DNA from: Desulfosarcina widdelii
GTDB taxonomy: Bacteria; Desulfobacterota; Desulfobacteria; Desulfobacterales; Desulfosarcinaceae
Direction: 5' to 3'
DNA length: 64,000 nt
NCBI RefSeq assembly: GCF_009688965.1
Contig: NZ_AP021875.1
Location: forward strand, 2,666,001-2,730,000
In this document: positions 19,089 through 27,896 of the stretch, piece after piece
Numbering within the stretch: position 1 is the stretch's first letter
How the letters are laid out: each line of letters opens with the position of its first letter
Made by a program: the position numbers and the translations under genes
Notes under the pieces: model-generated
The model's input: only the letters and a program-made list of their open reading frames with translations
Databases searched by the model: none
Told to the model about the DNA's origin: nothing

Positions 19089-19200
19089 AGGCGGATTTCC
19101 GATTTCAGACTTCAGACCTCTGACTTCCGGCCTCCGACCTCAGGCAGTCCAATTTCGGGAAGCAATAACGGACTCAACATACTCAACCAACTTAACGAAC
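19089..19200. repeat. degenerate word-like spacer between the purH halves
   Basis: The spacer contains decayed tandem words such as TTCAGACTTCAGACCTCTGAC and CCGGCCTCCGACCTC, then ACTCAACATACTCAACCAAC. It belongs to the same class as the tracts at 3732, 8824 and 58798. No gene is seen. Confidence 0.6.
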
Positions 19201-19219
19201 CCAACCACGAGGAATCCAA

Positions 19220-20470
19220 ATGGCTGACGACCTGAAAAAAATGTACCGCACCATCATGGACGACCACTTTCCCCCTCAAATGGAGATCAGCTTTGTCGAT
19301 CATGAACAGCGGCAGACCCTTTTTTACGAGAAGGTCACCTGGACCATCGACGGCGTCCAGAAGGGGCTGCGCTACGGTGAAAACCCCGGCCAGGAAGCCG
19401 CTCTGTACCGCATGGTCAACGGCAACCTGGTTCTCGGCGAGATCGAGACCATTCAGCCCGGCCAGTACCTGGCATCGGACATTGAACTGCTGCAGTCCGG
19501 AAAGCACCCCGGCAAGACCAATCTCACCGACGCGGACAATTCGCTCAATATCCTGCGCTATTTCACGAACCGGCCCACGGCGGTGATCGTCAAACACAAC
19601 AATCCCTGCGGCGTGGCCCAGGCCGAAACCCTCGAACAGGCCTACGTCAAGGCCAACCTCGCAGATCGAGTGGCCGCCTTCGGCGGTTGTATCGCCCTGA
19701 ACCGCAGCGTGGACAAGGCCGCCGCCGAGGCGATCTGCAGCCAGTACGCCGAGGTGGTCGTGGCCCCGGATTTCGAGCCGGGGGTCATGGACATTTTTGC
19801 TCGCAAAAAGAACCTGCGGGTGATCCGCATCGGCAATATCGACCGGTTGCAGCAGTTTGTCGGAAAGCGCTGCGTCGAATTCAAAAGTCTCATCGACGGC
19901 GGCATCATCGCCCAGTGGTCCTTCGTGCCGCAGACACGCACCAAGGAAGACCTGAAGCCGGCCAGTTGCGAAGCCAACGGCAAAACCTACCAGATCGACC
20001 GCATGCCCACGGAGAGCGAATATGACGACCTGCTGTTCGGCTGGCTCGTCGAATCGGGGGTCACATCCAATTCAGTACTTTATGTCAAGGATCTGGTCAC
20101 CGTCGGTATCGGCACCGGCGAGCAGGACCGGGTAGGGGTGGCCGAGATCGCCCGGGACAAAGCCTACCGCAAACTGGCCGACCGTTACAGCTTTGAAGCC
20201 TGGCAGACCCCTTACAACGACCTGGACGACAAGGAGAAAAAAGCGGAGATCGACACGCGGGTGGCCGCCGAAAAAGGCGGGCTCATCGGCGCATCCATGA
20301 TCAGTGACGCGTTCTTTCCCTTCCGGGACGGAGTAGACGTGGGCATCCGCGAAGGGATCACTGCGGTGGTGCAGCCCGGCGGATCGACCAACGATTACCA
20401 GTCGATTGAGGCCTGCAATGAGGCCGGGGTGACGATGGTTTACACTGGACAGCGCAGTTTCAAGCACTGA
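19220..20470 (+). CDS. AICAR formyltransferase (stand-alone C-terminal half of PurH)
   Basis: Transfers a formyl group from 10-formyl-tetrahydrofolate to AICAR. The 416-residue product has the AICARFT features LRYGENPGQEAALY, the catalytic VKHNNPCGVA segment and DAFFPFRDGVD, with the family's C-terminal GGSTND. An ATG preceded by GAGGAA marks an independent start. Together with the upstream IMP cyclohydrolase it supplies both activities of PurH, so the split is a real architecture and not one damaged gene. A weak hairpin (AAACCC/GGGTTT) lies at 20489-20509 after the stop. Confidence 0.9.
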   Translation: MADDLKKMYRTIMDDHFPPQMEISFVDHEQRQTLFYEKVTWTIDGVQKGLRYGENPGQEAALYRMVNGNLVLGEIETIQPGQYLASDIELLQSGKHPGKTNLTDADNSLNILRYFTNRPTAVIVKHNNPCGVAQAETLEQAYVKANLADRVAAFGGCIALNRSVDKAAAEAICSQYAEVVVAPDFEPGVMDIFARKKNLRVIRIGNIDRLQQFVGKRCVEFKSLIDGGIIAQWSFVPQTRTKEDLKPASCEANGKTYQIDRMPTESEYDDLLFGWLVESGVTSNSVLYVKDLVTVGIGTGEQDRVGVAEIARDKAYRKLADRYSFEAWQTPYNDLDDKEKKAEIDTRVAAEKGGLIGASMISDAFFPFRDGVDVGIREGITAVVQPGGSTNDYQSIEACNEAGVTMVYTGQRSFKH

Positions 20471-20515
20471 GACCCTTTTTCTTCCCCCAAACCCTTGTTT
20501 CATGGGGTTTCGCTG

Positions 20516-20542
20516 TTGACACGCTTTAAAAATTGCTGTAAT
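20516..20542 (+). promoter_or_regulatory. candidate promoter of the HU gene
   Basis: TTGACA at 20516-20521 and TGTAAT at 20537-20542 are separated by 15 bases, slightly short of the optimum. They lie 59 bases before the HU start. Confidence 0.5.
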
Positions 20543-20600
20543 GCCACAACATAAGCGTAAATTATTAGGTTCCGTTTCACACCCATCAAAGGAGGAAAAG

Positions 20601-20873
20601 ATGACCAAAGCTGAAATCGTTGAGAAAATGGCAGCCGACGCCGGCATCACCAAAGTTGCCGCCGCCGCCGCACTGGATTCCTTTACCGGCAATGTCGCCA
20701 AAGCCCTGAAGAAAAAAGACGGCAAAGTGACCTTGGTGGGCTTCGGAACCTTCATGAAGGTACGCCGCAAAGCCCGCAAGGGACGCAACCCCCAGACCGG
20801 CGAAGTCATCAAGATCAAAGCCGCCAACGTTGTGAAATTCAAACCGGGCAAGAAGTTAAGAGACGCTGTGTAA
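20601..20873 (+). CDS. hup: DNA-binding protein HU
   Basis: Small basic nucleoid protein that bends DNA without strong sequence preference. The 90-residue product has the family's order: TKAEIVEKMA at the start, GKVTLVGFGTF in the middle and the DNA-binding arm KARKGRNPQTGEVIKI with the conserved RNPQTG. The ATG at 20601 has AAAGGAGG upstream; the extra 20 codons before it are not HU-like. It has its own promoter and a strong terminator, so it is a single-gene unit. Confidence 0.96.
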   Translation: MTKAEIVEKMAADAGITKVAAAAALDSFTGNVAKALKKKDGKVTLVGFGTFMKVRRKARKGRNPQTGEVIKIKAANVVKFKPGKKLRDAV

Positions 20874-20897
20874 GTACCCACCGCGCAAAATTTCAAA

Positions 20898-20945
20898 AGG
20901 CGACCTGCTTGGCTCGTTGAAGCTGTCAGGTCGCCTTTTTTTATT
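20898..20945 (+). terminator. rho-independent terminator of the HU gene
   Basis: AGGCGACCTG at 20898-20907 pairs perfectly with CAGGTCGCCT at 20927-20936, followed directly by a run of T residues. Confidence 0.92.
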
Positions 20946-20955
20946 TTATAGTATT

Positions 20956-21081
20956 GACGGGCTCGTAAAAAGTACCAAACTCGTCATGCCGGACTTGATC
21001 CGGGGCATCCAGAAAGTATTGATTCCGGGCCTATGCCGGAATGACGAAAATATGATAATTTCGACTTTTTACGAGTCCGTC
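20956..21081. repeat. inverted-end repeat element carrying a TCATGCCGG palindrome
   Basis: Eighteen-base ends GACGGGCTCGTAAAAAGT (20956-20973) and their near-perfect complement (21064-21081) enclose a second palindromic repeat, CGTCATGCCGG to CCGGAATGACG. The inner repeat also occurs alone at 36392-36453. The element ends one base before the threonine aldolase stop codon. Confidence 0.75.
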
Positions 21082-21082
21082 A

Positions 21083-22120
21083 TCAGGTACCCATCGTCTT
21101 TCGAAACACCGCCAGCGCCCGGTCCACATCATCTGCGGTCACATGATAGTTGAGTACGGCCCGCATCCGGTCCGGCGCCGTCGGCAGCACGAGTACGCCC
21201 CTGTCGGCCAGCCGGGCCACCAGGGAAGGGGCATCCATGCCTTCCTGGACCACGCGAAAGTAGACAATATTGGTGGTGACCCGTTCAGGGTCGATCTGCA
21301 GGCCGGGCGTCTGTGCCAGGCCTATGGCCAGTGCCCGGGCGTTGGCATGATCCTCGGCCAGACGATCCACCATTTCGGTCAACGCCACGATACCGGCAGC
21401 GGCGATGATGCCTGCCTGGCGCATCCCGCCGCCTACGGATTTTCGCGCCCTTCTCGCCTCGGCGATGAAGTCCTCATCCCCGCAGACCACCGACCCCACC
21501 GGAGCGGCCAGGCCCTTGCTCAGGCAAAAGGTCACCGAATCCGCCGGGCCCGCCAGTTCGGCCGCATTCACACCCAAGGCCACGGCGGCGTTGAAGATGC
21601 GTGCGCCGTCGATGTGTAGTTTCAGGCCGTGCCGGGCGGCCAGTTGGCCCACGGACCGGGTGTAGGCCGGTGTCAGCGGCACGCCGTTGCAGCGGTTGTG
21701 GGTATTTTCCAGGATGATCAGCCGCGACCGGGGGAAGTGAACATCGTCGGGGCGGATGGCGGCCTCAATGACATCAAGAGCAATGGTGCCGTCCTCGGCG
21801 TTGGCCAGGGTGCGCGGGTGGATGCCCCCCAAGGCCGAGGCACCTCCCTGTTCGTAGAAAAACACATGGGACTGGTCGCCCAGAAGAGTTTCACTCCCTC
21901 GCCCGCAGTGGGCCAGTTGGGACACCAGATTGCCCATGGTGCCCGAAGAAACCAGAAGGGCTGCCGGCTTTCCCATCCGTTGGGCCGCCATCTCCTCCAG
22001 CCGGTTGACAGTAGGGTCTTCCTTGAACACATCGTCCCCCACCTCGGCTTCGGCCATGGCTTTTCTCATGGCCTCCGTCGGCCGGGTGATGGTGTCGGAA
22101 CGCAGATCGACGATTTCCAT
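21083..22120 (-). CDS. ltaE: low-specificity L-threonine aldolase
   Basis: PLP enzyme that cleaves L-threonine or allo-threonine to glycine and acetaldehyde. The 345-residue fold-type I protein has VDLRSDTITRPT at the N-terminus, VGDDVFKEDPTVNRLE, the HIDGARIFNAAVALG segment with the PLP-binding aspartate, and the FCLSKGLAAPVGS segment whose lysine forms the Schiff base. It is followed, in the same direction, by no gene: its stop borders the repeat element. hisD lies six bases upstream, so the two are probably co-transcribed. Confidence 0.93.
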   Translation of the reverse strand: MEIVDLRSDTITRPTEAMRKAMAEAEVGDDVFKEDPTVNRLEEMAAQRMGKPAALLVSSGTMGNLVSQLAHCGRGSETLLGDQSHVFFYEQGGASALGGIHPRTLANAEDGTIALDVIEAAIRPDDVHFPRSRLIILENTHNRCNGVPLTPAYTRSVGQLAARHGLKLHIDGARIFNAAVALGVNAAELAGPADSVTFCLSKGLAAPVGSVVCGDEDFIAEARRARKSVGGGMRQAGIIAAAGIVALTEMVDRLAEDHANARALAIGLAQTPGLQIDPERVTTNIVYFRVVQEGMDAPSLVARLADRGVLVLPTAPDRMRAVLNYHVTADDVDRALAVFRKTMGT

Positions 22121-22126
22121 AATCGA

Positions 22127-23434
22127 TTATCCTTTGGTGTTAAGGCGCACCTGAATCGCGTTGGCGTGGGCTCCCAGCCCTTCCACATTGGCCAGGCAGA
22201 TGATATCGCGGGCGTCTTTTTTGAAAGCTTCCGGCGAGTAGCGGATCAGGCTGGTTTTTTTCATGAAATGGTCCACGGAAAGGGCGGAAGAGAAACGCGC
22301 CGTGCCTGCCGTGGGCAGAACATGATTGGGACCGGCCACGTAATCGCCCACCGGTTCGGGCGTGTAGTTTCCCAAAAAGATGGCTCCGGCATTGCGCAGT
22401 CTCGGGGCCACGTCCATGGCATCGGCCACCTGAAGTTCCAGATGCTCGGGGGCGATGCGGTTGGCCAGATCGATGGCCGTTTCCAGGTTCTCGACCACCA
22501 TGATGGCGCCGAAAGCGGACAGGCTCTGACGGGCGATATCGACCCGGGGAAGCGGCTCCAGTTGAGTCTCCACTTCGGTTTTCACCGCACGGGCCAGCTC
22601 CGCCGAAGGGGTAACCAGAATGGCCGAGGCCAGCACGTCGTGCTCCGCCTGGCTGAGAAGATCGGCGGCGGTAAATGCCGGATCGGCCGTATCGTCGGCG
22701 ATCACCAGGATCTCGCTGGGGCCGGCGATCATATCGATGCCCACCGTACCGGCCACCAATTTCTTGGCCAGGGTGACGTAGATATTCCCCGGACCGACGA
22801 TCACATTGACCCGGGGGACCGTTTCGGTACCGTAGGCCAAAGCACCGATGGCCCAGGCGCTGCCCATTTTGTAGACGACATCCACGCCGGCTTTTTTGGC
22901 AGCCACGAGAAGCTGGGGGGCGACTTCTCCCGAAGGGGTGGGCGGGGTGGCCATGATCACCTTGGGCACACCGGCAATTCTGGCTGGAATGGCGCCCATG
23001 AGCACTGAGGAAACCAGCGGGGTCGTACCGCCCTTGCCGCCCGGCACGTAGACGCCGGCGGCATCCACGGGATTCACCATCTGGCCCAGAAGGGTGCCGG
23101 AACGCCGGGTGTCGATCCACGATTTCGGCAACTGCTGGCGGTGAAAGGATTCGATCTGGGCGGCCGCGCGATTCAGCGCCCGCATGAAGGCCCGATCAAC
23201 CTGCTTGCCGGCCGCCGTCATCTCTTCCGGGGTGACCGCCAAGGCCTTTTCGGACATCTTGGGGGCGTCGAACTCCCGGGTGTAGCGGATCAGGGCGCTG
23301 TCCCCGTCCTGCCGGACATCCTTGATGATCCGGGTGACGGCCTGGACGTCCTTTTTCCTGAAGTCGATCTCCCGCCCGACGATGTCTTTGAGTTTCTTCT
23401 CCGCCGCAGTGGACGGGTAGTTAAATATCTTCAT
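22127..23434 (-). CDS. hisD: histidinol dehydrogenase
   Basis: NAD- and zinc-dependent enzyme that oxidises histidinol to histidine in two steps. The 435-residue product has the family motifs YVPGGKGG, NVIVGPGNIYVTLAK, IDMIAGPSEILVIADD, LLSQAEHD and a PTAGTARFSSALSVDHF segment near the C-terminus. I use the ATG at 23434, preceded by AAAGGA, over a TTG six codons earlier. No other his gene is in the window; hisD stands with threonine aldolase. Confidence 0.95.
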   Translation of the reverse strand: MKIFNYPSTAAEKKLKDIVGREIDFRKKDVQAVTRIIKDVRQDGDSALIRYTREFDAPKMSEKALAVTPEEMTAAGKQVDRAFMRALNRAAAQIESFHRQQLPKSWIDTRRSGTLLGQMVNPVDAAGVYVPGGKGGTTPLVSSVLMGAIPARIAGVPKVIMATPPTPSGEVAPQLLVAAKKAGVDVVYKMGSAWAIGALAYGTETVPRVNVIVGPGNIYVTLAKKLVAGTVGIDMIAGPSEILVIADDTADPAFTAADLLSQAEHDVLASAILVTPSAELARAVKTEVETQLEPLPRVDIARQSLSAFGAIMVVENLETAIDLANRIAPEHLELQVADAMDVAPRLRNAGAIFLGNYTPEPVGDYVAGPNHVLPTAGTARFSSALSVDHFMKKTSLIRYSPEAFKKDARDIICLANVEGLGAHANAIQVRLNTKG

Positions 23435-23470
23435 GGAACGTTTCCTTTCCAAGGGGAATCCGACATCTCT

Positions 23471-23908
23471 CTACAGGAGAACTGTTTGGTTGAGATCAGC
23501 CTGCGGATATAAAATCATTTGGGTGCACCGAAACAATGCAATCGTTTTTCCGGATTGCCGGTGGCTTACAACAGCATCCCATACCTGCGTGGTTCTCCCC
23601 ATGTGAACCGGATGCGTGACACAGGCAATGGTTCCCTCCCGAGCGGTTCCCAGGTGGTTGGACTTCAGTTCGATGGTAGTGAATCCTGACGCACCTTCGG
23701 GCAAATTGGCGAGGCATCCGTTGCCGCAGGATGTATCCGCCAGCGTTACCACGCTGCCGGCAAAGAGAAATCCGTTCGGGGCGATGTTCGCTTGATTGAT
23801 TTCCATTTCGGCCCTGACTTCGGCTTTACTGATGGAGGTAACGACAATACCGAGGCAACCTGGCAACTTGTCCGCAAATATCTCATTCAGACGTTCTGGG
23901 GTCGGCAA
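23471..23908 (-). CDS. PaaI-like hotdog thioesterase (TTG start)
   Basis: A 145-residue hotdog-fold protein of the PaaI/YbgC type, likely hydrolysing an acyl-CoA in the cytoplasm. The central helix segment NGFLFAGSVVTLADTSCGNG (about residues 45-64) and the strand TTIELKSNHLGTAREG are typical. The start is a TTG at 23908 with AAGGAGG five to six bases upstream, a strong ribosome-binding site for a weak start codon. The substrate is unknown. hisD begins 36 bases downstream in the same direction. Confidence 0.82.
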   Translation of the reverse strand: MPTPERLNEIFADKLPGCLGIVVTSISKAEVRAEMEINQANIAPNGFLFAGSVVTLADTSCGNGCLANLPEGASGFTTIELKSNHLGTAREGTIACVTHPVHMGRTTQVWDAVVSHRQSGKTIALFRCTQMILYPQADLNQTVLL

Positions 23909-24002
23909 AACTCCTCCTTGTTATGGAACTTTTTGATCTTAAACAGGAGCAGCTTCTACCCCATTTTAAGTCCGCGGGTCAAATACTAATCTTCGATGAC
24001 CG

Positions 24003-24026
24003 AGGGAGGAGTAAGTACTCTTCCCT
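24003..24026. promoter_or_regulatory. palindrome upstream of the thioesterase gene
   Basis: AGGGAGGAGTA (24003-24013) faces TACTCTTCCCT (24016-24026) with one G-T position. It lies 95 bases before the thioesterase start and may be an operator or a terminator stem. Confidence 0.35.
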
Positions 24027-24042
24027 TTGCGGAAATCGTAAA

Positions 24043-24083
24043 TAGTGCCCATCCAGAAGGCAACTATTTCTGGATGGGCACTA
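24043..24083. terminator. 16-base perfect hairpin after the LysE-type gene
   Basis: TAGTGCCCATCCAGAA (24043-24058) and its exact complement (24068-24083) enclose a nine-base loop. The right arm contains the stop codon of the exporter gene on the minus strand. No long T-run follows, so termination may be weak. Confidence 0.55.
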
Positions 24084-24719
24084 GATGCGGTCACTCGTTG
24101 CCAATTTAATCCCCAAGCCAACAAACAATGCACCGAGACCGCGATCCATCCAGCGCGACACGGTTTTATTTCTGCTGAGATAACCGGTTAATTTGCCGCC
24201 AGCCAGAATCAATGGAGGCTCGACAAAAGCGGCAACGACAATAATCAGAAAACCATGCAGAAACAGTTGCGCACGGCCAGGCCCCGCACCGACTTCCACG
24301 AATTGCGGCAAAAATGCCAGGAAGAAAATGGCGACCTTGGGATTCAGGACCGCGACCAATACGCCTTGCTGGAATATTCTCATCATTCCTTTAGGAGAAA
24401 CCTGGCCGTTGGCAGAGACAATGGATCCTTTGGAGCGCAGCGCCTGTATGCCAAGCCAGATGAGATACGCCGCTCCGATCCATTTCACCATTGAAAAGGC
24501 GACGGCAGAAGTGGCCAGAATGGCGGACAGGCCGAGTGCCGCAAAAAGGACATGGACAAAGGCACCCGTCCAGATACCGAACATCGCAGAAAAGCCTGAC
24601 CGCACACCGCCTTTGGCCGTTTGGCCGAGAATGAAGGCCATATCCGGACCCGGAGAGAGGTTCAGCAAAACGGCGGCTGAAAAAAACGCAGCCCAATGGA
24701 CCAGGGAATAATCGAACAT
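24081..24719 (-). CDS. LysE/RhtB-family amino-acid exporter
   Basis: A 212-residue polytopic inner-membrane protein of the LysE/RhtB family, which exports amino acids or related small molecules. It has the typical N-terminal LSPGPDMAFILGQ loop, GFSAMFGIWTGAFVHVLFAALGL, and about six membrane segments. The substrate cannot be read from the sequence. Base composition here and in the next gene is visibly lower in GC than the flanking genes, which suggests acquisition as a pair. It starts 19 bases after the dioxygenase stop. Confidence 0.88.
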   Translation of the reverse strand: MFDYSLVHWAAFFSAAVLLNLSPGPDMAFILGQTAKGGVRSGFSAMFGIWTGAFVHVLFAALGLSAILATSAVAFSMVKWIGAAYLIWLGIQALRSKGSIVSANGQVSPKGMMRIFQQGVLVAVLNPKVAIFFLAFLPQFVEVGAGPGRAQLFLHGFLIIVVAAFVEPPLILAGGKLTGYLSRNKTVSRWMDRGLGALFVGLGIKLATSDRI

Positions 24720-24738
24720 TTTCTTATATCTCCTTGAT

Positions 24739-25539
24739 TTACCAAAGATACATACTTGATTTTTTATTGAGAATCTTCAACTCAAAAAATTCGTTACAAA
24801 ACGCCTGACGAACGCCATAGCATACATGCAATGGCAGCAAATGCTCCTCCCTCGGGTGGCAATATCTTGCATGGGGTGCATTTTCCCAATTTTCCAATCT
24901 GCCGGCTCTTTCGGATTCGCCGATGTCCGGATTGGAACATGTATCGATCAACCATTGTTCAAAGGCTCCATTCATTGCCTTGCCGTCAATGGTTTCCGGT
25001 TCGAAAAACGCCCTCATATTATGAAAAGAAAAGCCTGAACCGATAATCAGCAGTCCATCATCGTTTATGCCGGAAAGCGCAGATCCGATTTGGATATGAT
25101 CGGCAGGGTTCAGGCTTTTAAGCAAGGATATCTGAATACAGGGAATATCCGCATCGGGAAACATGATTTTAAGAGGAACAAACACTCCGTGGTCAAAGCC
25201 TCTTTGATCGTCCAGCCGGTTTTGTATCCCTGATTGGCTGAACATTTCTCCGATTTGCTTCGCTAAAGCGGGTTCACCGGGGCACGGATATTCGATGCGA
25301 TACGATTCTTCGGGAAATCCGTAATAATCGTAAAGAAGTGGCGGATTTGCCGCCGAAGTAATGGTGGGGATTTCTTCTTCCCAATGCGCACTGATTACGA
25401 CAATAGCGGATGGCTTATCCATCTTCGAAGCTAAACCGGTTAAGTTTTCGACCATCTCGGTGTGTCCGTCATCACCGAGCAACGGCAAGGGACCGCCTCC
25501 ATGAGATAAATACAATACACTAGGATGATGATTTCCCAT
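24739..25539 (-). CDS. LigB-type extradiol ring-cleavage dioxygenase (YgiD-like)
   Basis: A 266-residue protein of the class III extradiol dioxygenase family, a non-haem metal enzyme fold. It shows LYLSHGGGPLPLL at the N-terminus, VVISAHWEEE, FDHGVFVPLKIMFPDADIP and the strand GLLIIGSGFSFHNMR, the order found in YgiD/4,5-DOPA dioxygenases. The usual C-terminal small-residue segment after HPREEHLLPLHV is replaced by CYGVRQAF. Whether it cleaves a catechol here is unknown. It is upstream of the exporter in a likely two-gene operon, lower in GC than its neighbours. Confidence 0.82.
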   Translation of the reverse strand: MGNHHPSVLYLSHGGGPLPLLGDDGHTEMVENLTGLASKMDKPSAIVVISAHWEEEIPTITSAANPPLLYDYYGFPEESYRIEYPCPGEPALAKQIGEMFSQSGIQNRLDDQRGFDHGVFVPLKIMFPDADIPCIQISLLKSLNPADHIQIGSALSGINDDGLLIIGSGFSFHNMRAFFEPETIDGKAMNGAFEQWLIDTCSNPDIGESERAGRLENWENAPHARYCHPREEHLLPLHVCYGVRQAFCNEFFELKILNKKSSMYLW

Positions 25540-25578
25540 TATGATTTCCTTTTAAAGGATACTGCCCCGCGATTTTGC

Positions 25579-27249
25579 CTATGGCTGCGGCCTCTGCGGG
25601 TTCGCCGGGGATGTTTCCGCCGACGGTTTCGGGAATTCTTTCCTGGGCGGCGACTTCTTCAATTTCAGGGGAATTTGCGGCGCCCATCGGAGCCACGTCC
25701 CCCGGGCTTTGTCATGAAGCTGGAAGATGTGGCCCTTTTTCGCCGGTTTGCCCATGGCGTCGCCTTCAGGCGTGGCAAAAGCCACCCCGCCGGCAACCAG
25801 GGTTTCCAGAGATTCGGTTTTCAACCCGGAGAACAACCCGAAATCCATTCCGCTGACATTGAAAAAGGCGCTGTTTTCACGCACCAGCGGCACATACTTT
25901 TTATAGATAATCACGTATATATTGACCGCATCACCGGTCGAGGCCAGTTCGTAATCGGAGACTTCACCCACCTGAACCTGCCGAAAATAGACCGGGGATC
26001 CGGCTTTAAGCGACCCGCGACGCTCTCCCTGCAGGATGATCTCAAGCTGACCCGGATCGGCCGTTTCTCCCGGAGCCTTGTCCCGTGCAACGAAATTTCG
26101 GGCCGCTTTTCCGTCGAGATTCGGCTTCATGTCGATATAGGTCCCGCCCACAAGGGTTTCGAGTCCGGATACTTCGGAGAGGCTGACCTTGGGAGATACC
26201 AGCCAGAACTGGGTACCCTCCCGCAGCGCCCGGTTGCTTTGCGGATCCATCATAACCATGGCGGTGACGCCGGACAGATCGGGCAGCACGGTTATACGTT
26301 CCACCACGCCGATGTCAATTCCCTTGAAGCGGACTCTGGTGCTTCTGGCTTTCAGGCCCTGACCGGTAGCGAACCGGATGAAAATCGCAATTCCGCTCTG
26401 GGCTTCTTCAAAATCTTTGTGGAGTTTGAATGTTTCCATATTTTCGGCAGGTGTCGACGTCTCACCCGGATCCGGTGTGTCGAAGGCAATGCCACCCCTG
26501 AGCATGGCGGTTAACGATTCCATGCGGATATCCAGGTCCGAAATACTTCCCGAAACATGAAAGCCGCTGGCGTCCCAGAATCGGGATTCCTTGGTCACCA
26601 GGTTCTGATATTCCGGCAGGATGTGGATGCCGATCGTAAACGATTGCTTGTCCTCGGCAATGGCAAGGGTCTGTACGGACCCCACCTCGTAGCGTCGATA
26701 GTATACCGGGCTTCCGTATTGAACCGACGGCTGCTCTTGTGATGTCAGGATCAGGTGCAAACCGGGAGTGTTTTCGTCCAGCGGCGGCGGACCATCCAGC
26801 GCCTTGAATGTGGACGCCGGCGGTCCGTCACCGGGCCGCATGGCAATATAGTTGCCGGTAACAATGGTTTCCAGACCGGTAATACCGGTCATGTTCACCG
26901 TGGGCGTCACCAGCCAGAACTCGGTATTCTGGCGAATCAGGTTTTCGAGTTCAGGGTCGAACTCGATTTTTACTTCAACGGCATCGCCTTTCGGGCTCAG
27001 TGCGACCGCACTGACCTTGCCGGCCGGAAGCCCCTTGTAAAGCACCTTTGTTTTATCGGCCGCGATGCCATCGGCGGTCTTGAATTGAACCACCACCTTG
27101 ATCGGCGCATTGACAATGCTGTCATAATACAGCCAGCCGCCGATTGCTGCCGCAATGATGGGCAGCAGCCAAATGATGGAAATGCGGCGTTTGGTTTCGG
27201 GAGCAGCTTCTGGTAAAGCTTGGGGATCGACGGCATTGGTTTCACTCAT
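25579..27249 (-). CDS. pqiB: MCE-domain membrane protein PqiB
   Basis: Inner-membrane-anchored, periplasm-spanning protein whose MCE domains form a hydrophobic tunnel for lipid movement between membranes in E. coli. The 556-residue product has a membrane segment at about 24-42 and three MCE domains, beginning near VVVQFKTADGIAADKTKV (about 54), LHLILTSQEQPSVQYGSPVYYR and IFIRFATGQGLKARSTRVRF. A GGAGA site supports the ATG at 27249; 15 extra codons to 27294 would overlap the PqiA-like gene. Length is close to that of E. coli PqiB (about 546). No PqiC lipoprotein gene follows. Confidence 0.92.
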   Translation of the reverse strand: MSETNAVDPQALPEAAPETKRRISIIWLLPIIAAAIGGWLYYDSIVNAPIKVVVQFKTADGIAADKTKVLYKGLPAGKVSAVALSPKGDAVEVKIEFDPELENLIRQNTEFWLVTPTVNMTGITGLETIVTGNYIAMRPGDGPPASTFKALDGPPPLDENTPGLHLILTSQEQPSVQYGSPVYYRRYEVGSVQTLAIAEDKQSFTIGIHILPEYQNLVTKESRFWDASGFHVSGSISDLDIRMESLTAMLRGGIAFDTPDPGETSTPAENMETFKLHKDFEEAQSGIAIFIRFATGQGLKARSTRVRFKGIDIGVVERITVLPDLSGVTAMVMMDPQSNRALREGTQFWLVSPKVSLSEVSGLETLVGGTYIDMKPNLDGKAARNFVARDKAPGETADPGQLEIILQGERRGSLKAGSPVYFRQVQVGEVSDYELASTGDAVNIYVIIYKKYVPLVRENSAFFNVSGMDFGLFSGLKTESLETLVAGGVAFATPEGDAMGKPAKKGHIFQLHDKARGTWLRWAPQIPLKLKKSPPRKEFPKPSAETSPANPQRPQP

Positions 27250-27266
27250 CTGGTCTCTCCATATTT

Positions 27267-27896
27267 TTATCCCGAGGTTGGTGGGGAATCCCATATCAAA
27301 CGCTGGTCAAAAACCATGGCCGCCAGCATGGTCATCACCACGGCCAGTCCGAAATAGACGGCCGCGGCATTGCCTTCGATGGAGGCGATTTTACCCATGT
27401 CCACCAGTTTGGCGGTGATGGCGATGACGAAAATATCCAGCATGGACCATTTGCCGATGTACTCCACCATACGATACATCAACGTTCGCTGGCGACGGCT
27501 GATTCGCCATCTGAACTGAACCGACAGGAGCAGTACGACGATGCCGCTGATTTTCAGAAACGGCACGGCAATACTGGCGATAAACACAATCAGGGCAATG
27601 GGGATCATGCCGTGATGCAACAGAAGAACGACGCCGCCCATGATCGTGGAGGGCAGCCCTTCACCGAACTGGGAGACCGTCATGATCGGAAGCAAATTGG
27701 CCGGGATCAGAAGAATCAGCGCGGTCAGGGTGAGCGCCCAACTCTGGCCGACGCTGCCGTAGTGACGCTGGCGAACGCCGGCTCCGCAGCGTGGGCAGCG
27801 TTGCTTGAAATTAGGGCTGCGGGCCAGCCAGCGCAACCGTTTGTGGCACACCGGGCATTGGGTCAGGCCCACGGATTTGGCGCTTAACCATTGCAT
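27267..27896 (-). CDS. PqiA-domain protein, second half
   Basis: A 209-residue inner-membrane protein with one PqiA module: a zinc ribbon (CPVCHKRLRW at about 18 and CPRCGAGVRQ at about 36) followed by four membrane segments. E. coli PqiA carries two such modules in one chain of about 417 residues; here they are two genes that overlap by 13 bases in different frames. It is the partner of PqiB, 17 bases downstream. The ATG at 27896 is inside the end of the first gene, so coupling is likely. Confidence 0.85.
   Translation of the reverse strand: MQWLSAKSVGLTQCPVCHKRLRWLARSPNFKQRCPRCGAGVRQRHYGSVGQSWALTLTALILLIPANLLPIMTVSQFGEGLPSTIMGGVVLLLHHGMIPIALIVFIASIAVPFLKISGIVVLLLSVQFRWRISRRQRTLMYRMVEYIGKWSMLDIFVIAITAKLVDMGKIASIEGNAAAVYFGLAVVMTMLAAMVFDQRLIWDSPPTSG

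Noticed and set aside
19085..19220. Frameshift or nonsense mutation splitting a single purH
   Set aside because: The halves are separated by 131 bases of non-coding repeat, and the second has its own GAGGAA site and ATG.
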